Shown one piece after another: positions 27,219 to 37,838 of a DNA stretch of 64,000 nucleotides; the stretch's first letter is position 1, and each line of letters begins with the position of its first letter. Source of the DNA: Thalassotalea eurytherma (GTDB taxonomy: Bacteria > Pseudomonadota > Gammaproteobacteria > Enterobacterales > Alteromonadaceae); NCBI RefSeq assembly GCF_030161415.1, contig NZ_BSSU01000003.1:62001-126000 (forward strand). The letters run 5' to 3'. A program made the position numbers and the translations under genes. Under the pieces are notes generated by a model. The model made no database searches. It was not told where the DNA came from and saw only the letters and a list, made by a program, of their open reading frames with translations.

Positions 27219-27246
27219 TAAAAAAGCGGCACAGGCCGCTTTTTCT
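27219..27246. terminator. Bidirectional terminator between the cyclase and rlmM
   Basis: AAAAAGCGGC - acag - GCCGCTTTTT, A-run on the left and T-run on the right, in a convergent gap. Confidence 0.85.
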
Positions 27247-27250
27247 TTAG

Positions 27251-28339
27251 TTAACTTTTAATAAAAGGTGCAGGGCTTAATAACCTAGCGTGCACGGTAA
27301 CTTCTTCTCTATCGTAGTATAAATGCTTAGCATAGAGCTCATATTTCACTTCAGCCTCGCTAAAAGCATCTTTCATAAGTTGTAAATCTTGTACAACTTC
27401 TTGATAGCGACCTTTTGGCGGTAACTTCAAATTAAACATCGCTTCTTGGCAGTACCCGTGAAGTAACCACTTAACCATTAATTTAGCGACACGTTTAGGG
27501 TTTTCAATCATATCGCAAACCAACCAATGAACATTCATTTTACTTGGTACAAATTTAAAACCATCAACCATATAGTGCTTAACTTGGCCAGTATCCATTA
27601 ACGATTCTGCCATAGGGCCGTTATCAACCGATGAAACCATCATACCACGGCGAACGAGTTGGTATGTCCAACCGCCGGGCGCAGCACCAAGATCAACAGC
27701 CTTTAAGCCAGAGCATAAACGGGTTTCCCATTGTTCTTTAGGAATAAAGTGTAGGAATGCTTCGTCTAGCTTGAGTGTCGAGCGACTCGGTGATTGATTA
27801 GGGAATTTTAATCGCGGGATACCCATTTGATGTAGCGAACTGTTATGCCCTAGCGAATAACCAAGAATAACCTCTTGGCCTGATAAAAATAGCGCATGCA
27901 AATTAGCGCCGTCATGATCACCTTTTTCGGTCATAATTTTTTGCTTACGTAGTGCTTGCCTTAAAGGTACAGCAAGCTTCCTGCAAAATTTCGACAACGC
28001 TTTACCATCATTGGTATCAGCTGTTTCCATACGTAAGTCAACGTATTGCCAATCAGTTCCCAAGGCTTCAACAATCGCTTCAACGCGGTTTGTCGTTGGT
28101 AATTCAACACGTGGTGTTAAGGCTAAAAACCATTGGCGCGCAAAAATAAGACGTTTAAGCGGTAATTTTTCAATTAACTTTTCGCCATCTTCAGCATTAT
28201 ATAAATGGTAAAGCACAATCCCTTGTTTCTTTAATACTTCAATGTAGCCAAATGCCTCACTCCATGAAGCTTTTTCTTGAATTTCCGCGCCACACTCTTT
28301 TTCAAAGCCAGGGCGACAATAAAGTACAATACAGGTCAT
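27251..28339 (-). CDS. rlmM: 23S rRNA C2498 2'-O-methyltransferase RlmM
   Basis: A 362-residue protein (E. coli 366). The N-terminal THUMP-like part is followed by the SAM-binding motif AVDLGAAPGGWTYQLVRRG and the downstream Asp in WLVCDMIENP; the catalytic Lys context NLKLPPKGRY is present. It methylates C2498 of 23S rRNA in the cytosol. It overlaps the ygdD-like gene by 4 bases and is the last gene of the gcvA-hydrolase-ygdD-rlmM run; E. coli has gcvA-ygdD-rlmM. Confidence 0.96.
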   Translation of the reverse strand: MTCIVLYCRPGFEKECGAEIQEKASWSEAFGYIEVLKKQGIVLYHLYNAEDGEKLIEKLPLKRLIFARQWFLALTPRVELPTTNRVEAIVEALGTDWQYVDLRMETADTNDGKALSKFCRKLAVPLRQALRKQKIMTEKGDHDGANLHALFLSGQEVILGYSLGHNSSLHQMGIPRLKFPNQSPSRSTLKLDEAFLHFIPKEQWETRLCSGLKAVDLGAAPGGWTYQLVRRGMMVSSVDNGPMAESLMDTGQVKHYMVDGFKFVPSKMNVHWLVCDMIENPKRVAKLMVKWLLHGYCQEAMFNLKLPPKGRYQEVVQDLQLMKDAFSEAEVKYELYAKHLYYDREEVTVHARLLSPAPFIKS

Positions 28340-28737
28340 TTACGTTTACCTAAAAATAGAAGAACACCCCACCCTATCGCAAAACTCATTCCGCCAAAGG
28401 GTGCTAACGCACTTATTTCACTATATGAAAAGAAGGTTTTAACATACAAACTGCCGCTAAATAATATAATCCCATTGACCATTAACAAGGCACTTAACGC
28501 AATCACGAAACGTGCTTTATGCTCAAAGGCTAACCATAGTACAAGTAAAATAACGGTATGTATAAACTGATAAAAATGCGCACTTGTCATACGTTCAACA
28601 TCACTTAAAGAATAACTAGCGGACGCATGAGCAAGCCAAGCGCCGAATAGTACAGAAAAAGCACCACTGACGCCAATAAATACTGGCAAAAATGCCATAA
28701 AATAACGACATGCTTTATTCATCTTTACTCTGCTCAC
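28336..28737 (-). CDS. ygdD: DUF423 membrane protein YgdD
   Basis: A 133-residue integral membrane protein with four hydrophobic helices and the family pattern GAFSVLFGAWLAHASAS near the N terminus, then RFVIALSALLMVNGIILFSGSLY and LAPFGGMSFAIGW. Function unknown in all bacteria. Overlaps both neighbours (rlmM by 4 bases, the hydrolase by 23 bases), indicating one operon. Confidence 0.92.
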   Translation of the reverse strand: MSRVKMNKACRYFMAFLPVFIGVSGAFSVLFGAWLAHASASYSLSDVERMTSAHFYQFIHTVILLVLWLAFEHKARFVIALSALLMVNGIILFSGSLYVKTFFSYSEISALAPFGGMSFAIGWGVLLFLGKRK

Positions 28738-29383
28738 AATGTTGTCTTATAAATGTAACCATCTCATTAACGGCTTTTTCTTTATGTGCCAGATGTGTAT
28801 GCCCAGATTTAACGCGAGGCTTAAGATCATGATCGCCATCAGGTAAAAAGCACAGTTGGTAGTGACTAGGCAAACTATAGCCCAAAATCTCTTCCTGGTT
28901 ACCTAAGGTATCTCGACTACCCTGGCAAATTAGCGTATTTCGTTTGTTTTCTTGAAGAGGCGTTAATCGTAATTTGTCTAATTTTTTTGGTGGATGAAAC
29001 GGGTATCCTAAGCAGATAGCCCCCTTTATTTTGCCATTTCGACCGTCGTTTTCAGCAAGCAATGTCATTGCTACACGCGAGCCCATCGACTTGCCACCAA
29101 TAAACAACGGTAATTCATCTTGATATGAGTCTACAACACTTTGATAAGCGTCAAGTAACACAGGCATTCTATTGGGTGGATATTTTTTACTATCGACCAG
29201 CCGTTTTGCCATATAAGGAAAATCAAAACGAATCACATTAACTTTTCTTGCCAACAGCATTTGTGTGATTTCAACCATAAATTCATGATCTTTGCCGGCA
29301 CCAGCGCCATGAGCAAAGATAAAAGTTGCGATGGCGTCGTCTGTTTGTTCATGGATAATATTATTCATCGGTAATATGCCCAT
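28715..29383 (-). CDS. Alpha/beta hydrolase (Tex30/KANL3-like)
   Basis: A 222-residue protein with the alpha/beta hydrolase oxyanion strand FIFAHGAGAGKDHEFM and nucleophile elbow GGKSMGSRVA (Ser), plus DGDHDLKPR holding the likely catalytic His. These match the KANL3/Tex30-like dienelactone-hydrolase-type family. ATG 29383 is used; an in-frame ATG 15 bases later is equally possible. It is inserted between gcvA and ygdD compared with E. coli, overlapping gcvA by 23 bases, so it belongs to the operon. Substrate unknown. Confidence 0.88.
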   Translation of the reverse strand: MGILPMNNIIHEQTDDAIATFIFAHGAGAGKDHEFMVEITQMLLARKVNVIRFDFPYMAKRLVDSKKYPPNRMPVLLDAYQSVVDSYQDELPLFIGGKSMGSRVAMTLLAENDGRNGKIKGAICLGYPFHPPKKLDKLRLTPLQENKRNTLICQGSRDTLGNQEEILGYSLPSHYQLCFLPDGDHDLKPRVKSGHTHLAHKEKAVNEMVTFIRQHCEQSKDE

Positions 29384-30284
29384 CTCTAATCACGTTTTGC
29401 TCTTTTGCAACAGTTTCCATCATCCATTGGTTAAACGCTTCAATTTTACCTAACTCAGCCTGATGCTCACGGTACACCAAAAAATGAGCATCTTTGCTAA
29501 TTAATACATCAGTAAACGGGCTTACCAAACGTCCCGCATCAATATCAGGTTGTGCAAGAAAACTATTGGCAAGCGCAATACCTTGACCATGAATAGCTGC
29601 TTGCAACACCATAGTTGAGTGACTAAATATCGGGCCATGATTTACGTTTATACCTTTTAAGCCCACTTGTTTAACCCAGCGCTTCCAATCACGTCTTGAA
29701 GTATCGTGAAGCAAAATGTGCTGTTTTAAATCGTCAACAGTATGAATAGGCTTTTTTCCTGTCATTAAAAGCGGCGAACACACAGGAATTAGATACTCAG
29801 TATGAAGTTGCTTAGCAACAACATTCGGCCAGCGACCTCTACCATAGTAAATAGCTATATCGACATCTTCTGTCAGTGAATTATCTGGTTGGTCAACGGC
29901 TTTGATACGGACATCAATTTCAGAATGTAATTCATTAAAATCATTAAGGCGAGGTACAAGCCACTGAATAGCAAAACTTGGTTGCAAACTAACAGTAATT
30001 GCCCCTTTTGCACCACGAGCAAGTAACTTTTCTGTCGCGTCATGTAACAAATTGAAAACATCTTTAATGTCTAAGTAGTAACTTTGCCCTTCTTCACTTA
30101 AAAGTAGCGCACGATTTTTACGCATAAATAATTTTATGCCTAAATGCTCTTCCAACGACTTGATCTGATGGCTAATGGCGGCCTGAGTAACAAACAATTC
30201 TTCTGCAGCTCTTGTAAAGCTTAAGTGTCTCGCTGACGCTTCAAACGCACGCAACGCATTTAACGGAGGTAATCTTACTGCCAC
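29361..30284 (-). CDS. gcvA: LysR-type glycine cleavage regulator GcvA
   Basis: A 307-residue LysR regulator that matches E. coli GcvA along its whole length: MAVRLPPLNALRAFEASARH, FTRAAEELFVTQAAISHQIK helix-turn-helix (residues 20-40), FAIQWLVPRLNDF and GPIFSHSTMVLQAAIHGQG in the effector domain. It controls the glycine cleavage operon with glycine and purines as signals in E. coli. The gcv genes are not in the window. First gene of the operon with the hydrolase, ygdD and rlmM. Confidence 0.94.
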   Translation of the reverse strand: MAVRLPPLNALRAFEASARHLSFTRAAEELFVTQAAISHQIKSLEEHLGIKLFMRKNRALLLSEEGQSYYLDIKDVFNLLHDATEKLLARGAKGAITVSLQPSFAIQWLVPRLNDFNELHSEIDVRIKAVDQPDNSLTEDVDIAIYYGRGRWPNVVAKQLHTEYLIPVCSPLLMTGKKPIHTVDDLKQHILLHDTSRRDWKRWVKQVGLKGINVNHGPIFSHSTMVLQAAIHGQGIALANSFLAQPDIDAGRLVSPFTDVLISKDAHFLVYREHQAELGKIEAFNQWMMETVAKEQNVIRDGHITDE

Positions 30285-30599
30285 AAAGCACCTTTTTGAC
30301 TTAACAGTCTTATAACAAATGGATAACTAACGCAGTTAACTGAATATTTATTTATTGACCTAAAACAACACACATAAATACATTAGTTTTTCTAATGATT
30401 AACATTATAAATTGTCATTTTATTTTTTACCAGTATAAGACTAAAATTTGCACTGTAGATAAGGGCGACATTCTTTCACCTTGATTTAACTCTAAAAATC
30501 ACAAGGCTCAGAGAAAACGCAAATTAAAGTCTTTTTCATAAGAAGAATAAAGCCCTAAAAATCTATTAGATTTATTAACTTTTTTCTGGAATTAAAAAC
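30285..30599. other. AT-rich gap between gcvA and a small secreted-protein gene
   Basis: The 315-base gap has no gene I can support. It must hold the divergent promoters. Three small inverted repeats are visible: CATTAG/CTAATG (30381-30397), CCTTG...CAAGG with an inner ATTT/AAAT (30479-30506), and AAATCTA/TAGATTT (30559-30573) close to the next start. In E. coli the sRNA gcvB starts from this position, divergent from gcvA, but I could not recognise its conserved GU-rich region on the plus strand here. Confidence 0.5.
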
Positions 30600-30878
30600 A
30601 TGACTTTTATTAAAAAACTTACTGCTACTTGCACCCTGACTGTCCTCTTACCTGTTGCAAACGCAGCGAGCTTAGAAATCGCTACACCTGTAAATACAGC
30701 GCAGTTAACTAACGTTGCTCACGTTGAAATTTCAACAGATCTAATGAAAATCAACGAACAGCTAGATATGTTAGCTAAGCAAGTGTTTCAACTTGATACT
30801 GAAAATGCAAGCTTAACGCAGCATCCGGCATTAATCGCTGAATTAGCAGATGATACAATTAGCCTAACAGCTGAATAA
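30600..30878 (+). CDS. Small secreted protein of unknown function
   Basis: A 92-residue protein with a signal peptide (MTFIKKLTATCTLTVLLPVA then NAAS; cleavage near residue 23). The mature part is acidic and helical (ISTDLMKINEQLDMLAKQVF), with a possible heptad pattern and no cysteine. I do not recognise a family. A strong terminator follows, so it forms its own short transcript with a leader that may be up to 250 bases long. Periplasmic or secreted location is inferred. Confidence 0.7.
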   Translation: MTFIKKLTATCTLTVLLPVANAASLEIATPVNTAQLTNVAHVEISTDLMKINEQLDMLAKQVFQLDTENASLTQHPALIAELADDTISLTAE

Positions 30879-30893
30879 GCGCAGACGAAACAA

Positions 30894-30925
30894 ACAAAAA
30901 AAGGTGCCTAGGCACCTTTTTTAGT
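30894..30925. terminator. Bidirectional terminator
   Basis: AAAAAAGGTGCC - ta - GGCACCTTTTTT between the small secreted gene and the convergent kdsA. Confidence 0.9.
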
Positions 30926-30965
30926 TTTTGCTAAACGCAGAAGTAACTACGTATACTACCATCGG

Positions 30966-31820
<855 letters not shown>

Positions 31821-31843
31821 TTAGTAATGCTTTGGCTAACGAA

Positions 31844-33088
31844 TTAACCAATAGCTTGTAAAATTTGTCCACACAGCCATGCCATGTATGTTCCCACAGT
31901 GTAGCCTAATACAGCAAGCAACACGCCTACAGGCGCTAACGACGGGTGAAATGCTGATGCAACAACGGGTGCAGATGCAGCGCCACCGACATTGGCCTGT
32001 GAACCAACAGCCATATAAAACAGCGGGGCTTTTATTAATTTAGCGACGAATAGCATTAAGCCTGCATGAATGAGCATCCAAATCATGCCAATAATAAAAT
32101 AGATAGGTGTATCCAATATCATGGTGACATCCATTTTCATGCCAATCGTCGCGATTAAAAGGTATAAAAATGCTGAACCGATTTTTGAAGCACCTACACC
32201 CTCTAACTCTCTCGCTTTAGTAAAAGATAAAGCAATACCTACTGAGGTAGCAAAAACTATCATCCAAAAGAATTTACTGTGAAAACTAAAACGATCAGTA
32301 TTTGGAAAGTGTTCAACAAAATATGGCGTGATGTTGTCAGCAAATAAATGAGCAAAACCAGTTACACCAAGACCAACCGCAATGATAATCATGATATCTG
32401 CAAGGGTTGGTATACGCGCGTGCTTAGCATGAAACTGCTCTACTTTCAGCTTAAGCTCGCTGATCGCCGACGTGTCAGCGCCTGTCTTGGCATCAATCGT
32501 TTTGGCATTGCCCGCCATCACTAAAATCACCGCCATCCAAAGGTTCGCGACGATAACATCAACCGTGACCATGACAGAGAATATTTGATCGCCTGCACCA
32601 TAAATTTCCTTCATAGCTGCTTGGTTAGCACTACCACCAATCCAACTTCCAGCGACAGTGGTCATGCCTCGCCATACTGCATCTGGCCCAGTAACACCTA
32701 ATAATTCAGGTGAAAATTGAGCAACTAGCAATAAGGCAATTGGTCCGCCAATAATAATACCAAGGGTACCAGTGAAGAACAGAATAACGGCTTTAGCGCC
32801 AAGTTTTGAGATTGATTTCAAGTCAACACTTAGCGTTAATAACACCAAACATGCAGGTAATAAGTAACGGGATGCAACATAGTATAGATTCGACTCTTTA
32901 CCGCTGATGACACCAAAAGTATTCAATAAAGAAGGTAAGAAATAACAAAGTAACACGGCTGGCACAACAGCGTAAAACTTTTTCCACATCGCGCCATTAT
33001 GCTGCGCAGTATAAAAAACACCACCTAGCAAAATAACCAGTAAGCCAAGTACTGTTGCATCATTGGTGATCATTGGCGTATCAACCAT
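31844..33088 (-). CDS. DUF819 (YjcL-like) integral membrane protein
   Basis: A 414-residue membrane protein with about ten to twelve hydrophobic helices and glycine-rich loops: GGPIALLLVAQFSPELLG, WIGGSANQAAMKEIYG and the repeat-like SQANVGGAASAPVVASAFHP near the C terminus, all typical of DUF819. These motifs recall secondary transporters. No substrate is known. Inserted between sirB1 (13 bases away) and kdsA (35 bases away) on the same strand. Confidence 0.9.
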   Translation of the reverse strand: MVDTPMITNDATVLGLLVILLGGVFYTAQHNGAMWKKFYAVVPAVLLCYFLPSLLNTFGVISGKESNLYYVASRYLLPACLVLLTLSVDLKSISKLGAKAVILFFTGTLGIIIGGPIALLLVAQFSPELLGVTGPDAVWRGMTTVAGSWIGGSANQAAMKEIYGAGDQIFSVMVTVDVIVANLWMAVILVMAGNAKTIDAKTGADTSAISELKLKVEQFHAKHARIPTLADIMIIIAVGLGVTGFAHLFADNITPYFVEHFPNTDRFSFHSKFFWMIVFATSVGIALSFTKARELEGVGASKIGSAFLYLLIATIGMKMDVTMILDTPIYFIIGMIWMLIHAGLMLFVAKLIKAPLFYMAVGSQANVGGAASAPVVASAFHPSLAPVGVLLAVLGYTVGTYMAWLCGQILQAIG

Positions 33089-33101
33089 GTAGTCTCCGTA
33101 A

Positions 33102-33902
33102 CTAATGTAAAATGGTGTCGGTAATCGTGATATTTTCTAATTGCAGCTTTAGCAGCTGAGCTGCTGGATCTTGCGGACACTGTTCCACAAAGTATCGGTA
33201 GTCATCATAGGCTACTTTAAAACAATCAAGTTGATGAAGCAAAAAGCCACGGTCACGTCTTAAATAGGGGTCATCTGGTTTTAGTGCCAAAATAACATCG
33301 ATGCATTTCAATGCTTTGCGATATTCATTTTCACGAATTAACGCTTCTTTTAACGACGAGAAATGCTTAAGCAATACCTCTTTGTCTGACAAAGGCTCTA
33401 CTTGCTGAAAGTTAATAAAATGATCGCTATCTGACATACGAAGACTTAAGTCTTCCCACGTTAAAGAGTCACCGACGATAGGATCAAAGATAATGGTATA
33501 GTCTTCATCACATACCAGTTGCACCATCAATTTTTCTGGTACGTAAACAATATTCCCCTCAAAGCCACAATGCTTAATGATATGCGATAGCAAGATACAT
33601 TTTAACGCCGGTGACATAATGCGATAAAGCAAACTAGGTACGATTTGATGGCTAGAAACTGGCCATAACGTGTGTTTTTTATCGAGAAAAAGTTGATTAA
33701 CAAACAATTCGTTAATTAAAGTTTCAGCTTGAGTAAGCTCATCTTCAATATCTTCAATTTCAGCTAAACAATGATCAGCAAGTGCCTGCACCTGTGGAAT
33801 AGGTTTAATACCCGCGCCAAAAATAAACTCTTCGGCAAGCACTAAGGTATCAAGCATGTTAATATGCTCTGACTTCAATTCAGCTAATAATAATTCGTTC
33901 AT
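33102..33902 (-). CDS. sirB1: SirB1/YchA family protein (transglutaminase-like plus TPR)
   Basis: A 266-residue protein of the YchA/SirB1 family (E. coli 269). The middle has the transglutaminase-like remnant (VYVPEKLMVQLVCDEDYTIIFDP), the C-terminal third a TPR-like pair with the family pattern LALKPDDPYLRRDRGFLLHQLDCFKVAYDDY, here given as ALKPDDPYLRRDRGF. It follows prmC and sirB2 as in E. coli. The molecular role is not established. Confidence 0.9.
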   Translation of the reverse strand: MNELLLAELKSEHINMLDTLVLAEEFIFGAGIKPIPQVQALADHCLAEIEDIEDELTQAETLINELFVNQLFLDKKHTLWPVSSHQIVPSLLYRIMSPALKCILLSHIIKHCGFEGNIVYVPEKLMVQLVCDEDYTIIFDPIVGDSLTWEDLSLRMSDSDHFINFQQVEPLSDKEVLLKHFSSLKEALIRENEYRKALKCIDVILALKPDDPYLRRDRGFLLHQLDCFKVAYDDYRYFVEQCPQDPAAQLLKLQLENITITDTILH

Positions 33903-33975
33903 CTACTACTTCAAAAAACTACTTTATGAGGTGGGATATAAGGGCTACTGACAAACTTTCAATAGCCAATATCAG

Positions 33976-34341
33976 TTAAATAAAAAATATAGGTTGTTTG
34001 CTAATAGCAAGACGAGCAACCAACATCACCCAACCCATCGCCCCTAAGAAGCCAATAATTTGCATCGTTCTGTTGCGTGCCAACTTAAGGGTGTAATAGC
34101 CAGTAAAAATGTACGCAAAAACTGCGATGATTTTTTCACCAAACCACATATATTCAAATGGGCTAAGGGCTAACTTAACAGCCATCACAATACCGATGGC
34201 TAATAGCGCGGTATCAATAACGTGAGGGGTAATTTTCACCCATTTTTTCTGTAATTGCTCTGAACCTAACATCAACCACACAAAGCGTAAAAAGAATAAT
34301 GCAATGCTAAGTGCTGCAAGTGTCATGTGTAAGTGCTTCAT
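33976..34341 (-). CDS. sirB2: SirB2 family membrane protein
   Basis: A 121-residue protein with four hydrophobic helices (HMTLAALSIALFFLRFVWLM, HVIDTALLAIGIVMAVKLAL, KIIAVFAYIFTGYYTLKLAR, IIGFLGAMGWVMLVARLAI), the compact SirB2/YchQ arrangement. Inner membrane. Function unknown; position between prmC and sirB1 is conserved in gammaproteobacteria. Confidence 0.92.
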   Translation of the reverse strand: MKHLHMTLAALSIALFFLRFVWLMLGSEQLQKKWVKITPHVIDTALLAIGIVMAVKLALSPFEYMWFGEKIIAVFAYIFTGYYTLKLARNRTMQIIGFLGAMGWVMLVARLAISKQPIFFI

Positions 34342-34379
34342 TATTTATCCTTGAAATTATTGTTATTTAAATAAAGAAA

Positions 34380-35237
34380 TTAATTAGCGAAGAAACTAGC
34401 ATACGTGATACGAGGGTTTCCGCCAAAATCTTTTTGCGTTACCGCATCGCGATAGCCATATTGAGTTAATAAATCACGTACTTGCTTGCCTTGCTCAAAG
34501 CCATGTTCGATGTATAAGCTGCCGCCATTGGAACTTAGGTGCGATCTTGACTTATCAATAATATGGCGAATGTCATCTAATCCTTCATCGTTGGCTACCA
34601 AAGCAGAAGACGGTTCAAAACGGACATCACCTTGAGATAAATGTGGGTCTAACGCATCAATATAGGGGGGATTAGACACGATAATGTCAAATGAAGACTC
34701 TTTGACCTGACTAAACCAATCGCTTTGATAAATAGTTACCGTATTTAAACCGCAGCGTTGCTTATTTGTATTAGCTAGCGCCACGGCATCAGCATTGAAA
34801 TCGACCGCTTCAATTTGCCATTTAGGGTTCTCACTTGCTAAAGCGAGGGCAATGGCCCCTGTTCCCGTTCCTAAATCTAAACATTTAAGCTGTGAAGATT
34901 GATGGTGATTTAAAACAAGTTCAACAAGTGTTTCTGTGTCTGGTCTAGGGATCAGCGTTGCAGGAGACACCAAAAGTGGCAATGACCAAAACTCTTTTTC
35001 ACCAACAATGTAGGCAATTGGTTCACCATTAAGTCGGCGACTAAATAACTGTGTGAATCTCGTTAGGTTATCAGCTGAAACTTCTTGCTCAGGCCAAGTC
35101 AGTACGTAGCTTGTTGGTTTGTCTAGAACATGACAGAGTAGTATCTGACAATCAAGTATTTGACTATCAGATATATCATTTAACAATGCACTGGCATCAC
35201 CGATGAGTTGCTTAACCGTTATTGGCGAATTAAACAT
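34380..35237 (-). CDS. prmC: Release factor glutamine methyltransferase PrmC
   Basis: A 285-residue protein. SAM-binding CLDLGTGTGAIALALA and the catalytic NPPY (IIVSNPPYID) are present, with RPDTE ahead. It methylates the Gln of the GGQ motif in RF1 and RF2. It lies 5 bases after prfA, whose product is its substrate, an arrangement shared with E. coli. Confidence 0.97.
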   Translation of the reverse strand: MFNSPITVKQLIGDASALLNDISDSQILDCQILLCHVLDKPTSYVLTWPEQEVSADNLTRFTQLFSRRLNGEPIAYIVGEKEFWSLPLLVSPATLIPRPDTETLVELVLNHHQSSQLKCLDLGTGTGAIALALASENPKWQIEAVDFNADAVALANTNKQRCGLNTVTIYQSDWFSQVKESSFDIIVSNPPYIDALDPHLSQGDVRFEPSSALVANDEGLDDIRHIIDKSRSHLSSNGGSLYIEHGFEQGKQVRDLLTQYGYRDAVTQKDFGGNPRITYASFFAN

Positions 35238-35242
35238 ACAAC

Positions 35243-36334
35243 CTAATGGTTTTGTTCAGAAAGCGCGGCCAGTAAATCAGCCTGGTTTTCTTGCAGGATA
35301 GGATCCATAACTAATTGTAAACTACCTTCCATCACTTCATTTAATCGGTACAAGGTTAAATTGATACGGTGGTCTGACATACGCCCTTGCGGGAAGTTAT
35401 AGGTGCGAATACGCTCTGAACGATCACCACTTGCTACTAAACTACGACGAGATGACTCTTCTTCTTGACGGCGTTTATCATCTTCAGCTTGTTGTAAACG
35501 CGCTTGAAGTACCGACATTGCTTGAGCACGGTTTTTATGTTGAGAACGTTGATCCTGACATTCAACAACAACACCTGTTGGAATATGAGTAATACGAATG
35601 GCTGAGTCTGTTTTGTTAACGTGCTGACCACCTGCACCAGAGGCGCGGAACGTATCAACCTTTAAATCGGCTTTGTTAATTTCTATTGCTTGTGATTCTG
35701 GAATTTCAGGCATAACAACAACAGTGCAAGCCGACGTATGAACACGACCTTGTGATTCAGTTTCTGGCACACGTTGTACACGGTGACCACCTGATTCAAA
35801 CTTCATTTCACCGAAAACGCCTTCACCATTAATTTTAGCGATGATCTCTTTGTAGCCACCTTGCTCAGATTCATTCATGTTCATGACTTCTACTTTCCAG
35901 CCTTTTTTCTCAGCATAACGAGAATACATGCGGAATAAGTCACCAGCAAAAATAGCCGCTTCGTCGCCACCAGCACCTGCACGAATTTCAATGAAACAGT
36001 TGTTATCATCATTCGGATCACGTGGTAAAAGTAAAATTTGCAAATCGTGCTCTAACTGCTCAATCGCCTTTTTCGCCGCCTTAAACTCTTCTTGCGCCAT
36101 TTCACGCATATCAGCGTCATCTTCCTTTAGCATTTCTTCTGCTGTAGCAAGATCATCTTCTGCGCCTTGATAGTCGTTAAAAGCATTAACAACCACTTCA
36201 AGTTGCTTAAACTCTTTTGATAACGCTAAAAACTTATCTTGATTTGAAATAGTTTCAGGATCAGATAATAACGCCTGCACCTCTTCAAAGCGTTCAACTA
36301 AGCCTTCAAGTTTTTGATAAACTGATTTATTCAT
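35243..36334 (-). CDS. prfA: Peptide chain release factor 1
   Basis: A 363-residue RF1 (E. coli 360). The stop-codon recognition segment [20 protein letters not shown] holds the PxT-type motif region (here PETE...), and the GGQ motif appears in [20 protein letters not shown]. It reads UAA and UAG on the ribosome. Between hemA and prmC; the Gln of GGQ is the PrmC target. Confidence 0.98.
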   Translation of the reverse strand: MNKSVYQKLEGLVERFEEVQALLSDPETISNQDKFLALSKEFKQLEVVVNAFNDYQGAEDDLATAEEMLKEDDADMREMAQEEFKAAKKAIEQLEHDLQILLLPRDPNDDNNCFIEIRAGAGGDEAAIFAGDLFRMYSRYAEKKGWKVEVMNMNESEQGGYKEIIAKINGEGVFGEMKFESGGHRVQRVPETESQGRVHTSACTVVVMPEIPESQAIEINKADLKVDTFRASGAGGQHVNKTDSAIRITHIPTGVVVECQDQRSQHKNRAQAMSVLQARLQQAEDDKRRQEEESSRRSLVASGDRSERIRTYNFPQGRMSDHRINLTLYRLNEVMEGSLQLVMDPILQENQADLLAALSEQNH

Positions 36335-36363
36335 GGAAAATACAAGGTCTCTTAATTTGAGGT

Positions 36364-37647
36364 CTATTTTTGCTTGCTAATGTCTTCAACATCTAAGTTA
36401 AAAACATCACGCAAATAGATTAATTTGTCTAACTCGCCACCTTGGGCTGCTTTTTGTAAAGCATGGGTTGGCGCGTGCATTAATTTGTTCGTCAGTTTAG
36501 TCGCTAATTCGTTAATTACTGCATCAGGCGCTTTGCCATTTGCTAACTGACTTTTTGCTCTTTCTAATAATATATCTCGTTCAGTTACACACTGGTTTCG
36601 ATAGCTAATGACAGCATCTTGGGTATTTAATCCACGCAACCATAGCATAAAATTGCCTGCTTGATCACAGACAATCGACTCAGCCTGAACAGCTGCTTTT
36701 CTACGATTTTCAATATTTTGAGCAATAATCGTTTGCAAATCATCGACCGTATACAAAAATACGTCTTCTAATTCGGTAACTTGCTCTTCTATATCTCTAG
36801 GCACGGCCAAATCAACCATAAACATAGGACGATGTTTACGCTCTGAAAGTGCGGTTTCAACCATACCTTTACCGATGATTGGCAACGTACTACCCGTAGA
36901 ACTGATGACAATATCAGCTTTTGCCATTTGCTCAGGAATTTGCGCTAGTGTAATAACATCCGCACCGATTTGTTTCGCCATGCCTTCGGCACGAGAAATA
37001 GTGCGGTTTGCAACGGTGATATGTCCGACATTATTGTCGTAGAGGTGTTTAGCTACCAATTCGATAGTTTCACCTGCACCAACCAACAATACCCGTGCCT
37101 TTTCAAGTTTGCCGAAAATATGCTTTGCAAGGTTTACCGAAGCAAAGGCTACAGAAACGGCATTCTCACCTATTTCAGTTTCAGTGCGAACTTGCTTAGC
37201 AACACCAAAAGTACGCTGAAATAAACGGTCCATCACTAACGCCATCGAGCCGGCAGCTTTTGCTTGGCTATAGGCTTGTTTCATTTGACCAAGTATTTGT
37301 GGTTCACCTAATACTAATGAATCTAAACCACAGGCAACTCGCATCATGTGCGTGACAGCTTTTTGATCTTGGTGCCAATATAAACTTGGCACAAGGGTAG
37401 ATGCAGGAATGTTGTGATGCTTCTCTAACCATGAGATCACTCTATCTTGAGTGAGTTCGTGTTCGCCCGGCTTCACTAAATAAAGCTCAGTGCGATTACA
37501 GGTAGATAAAATAGCGGCTTCTTGACACTGCACTTGAGATAACATTTCTTGCAAGGCAAGTGTCAACGTGTCTGGACTAAAGGCGATTTTTTCCCTCACC
37601 GATACGGGTGCGGTTTTATGATTGATCCCAACAGCGACAATTGACAT
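36364..37647 (-). CDS. hemA: Glutamyl-tRNA reductase
   Basis: A 427-residue protein (E. coli 418). The catalytic cysteine is in [11 protein letters not shown], then [20 protein letters not shown], the NADPH fold [17 protein letters not shown] and a helical dimerisation tail. It reduces Glu-tRNA to glutamate-1-semialdehyde, the first step of tetrapyrrole synthesis. Starts the run hemA-prfA-prmC; divergent from lolB across 191 bases, as in E. coli. Confidence 0.98.
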   Translation of the reverse strand: MSIVAVGINHKTAPVSVREKIAFSPDTLTLALQEMLSQVQCQEAAILSTCNRTELYLVKPGEHELTQDRVISWLEKHHNIPASTLVPSLYWHQDQKAVTHMMRVACGLDSLVLGEPQILGQMKQAYSQAKAAGSMALVMDRLFQRTFGVAKQVRTETEIGENAVSVAFASVNLAKHIFGKLEKARVLLVGAGETIELVAKHLYDNNVGHITVANRTISRAEGMAKQIGADVITLAQIPEQMAKADIVISSTGSTLPIIGKGMVETALSERKHRPMFMVDLAVPRDIEEQVTELEDVFLYTVDDLQTIIAQNIENRRKAAVQAESIVCDQAGNFMLWLRGLNTQDAVISYRNQCVTERDILLERAKSQLANGKAPDAVINELATKLTNKLMHAPTHALQKAAQGGELDKLIYLRDVFNLDVEDISKQK

Positions 37648-37838
37648 AGAAGAAAAAAATAACCTGTAGCAAAGAAAATAACGTTTTAAACATCAATATT
37701 TGATAAAAATTTAATCAAATAGTTAAAAACATAATGTCATCAAAAATATTCCGGGTATTTTACGAAAAAACGCTAGTGATTGAAAGCACCTTACAAGCTG
37801 TGTTCAAATAAGTTAATTGATTCTTAATAGTAAAAATA

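Noticed and set aside
30285-30599. Possible gcvB sRNA gene
   Set aside because: The location fits, but the characteristic GU-rich region was not found on the plus strand, and the only similar tract (TGTGTTG-like) lies on the minus strand in the gcvA leader.
37698-37720. ATTTGAT...ATCAAAT repeat between hemA and lolB as a regulator site
   Set aside because: Only AT-rich 7-bp arms; such matches are expected by chance in this base composition.
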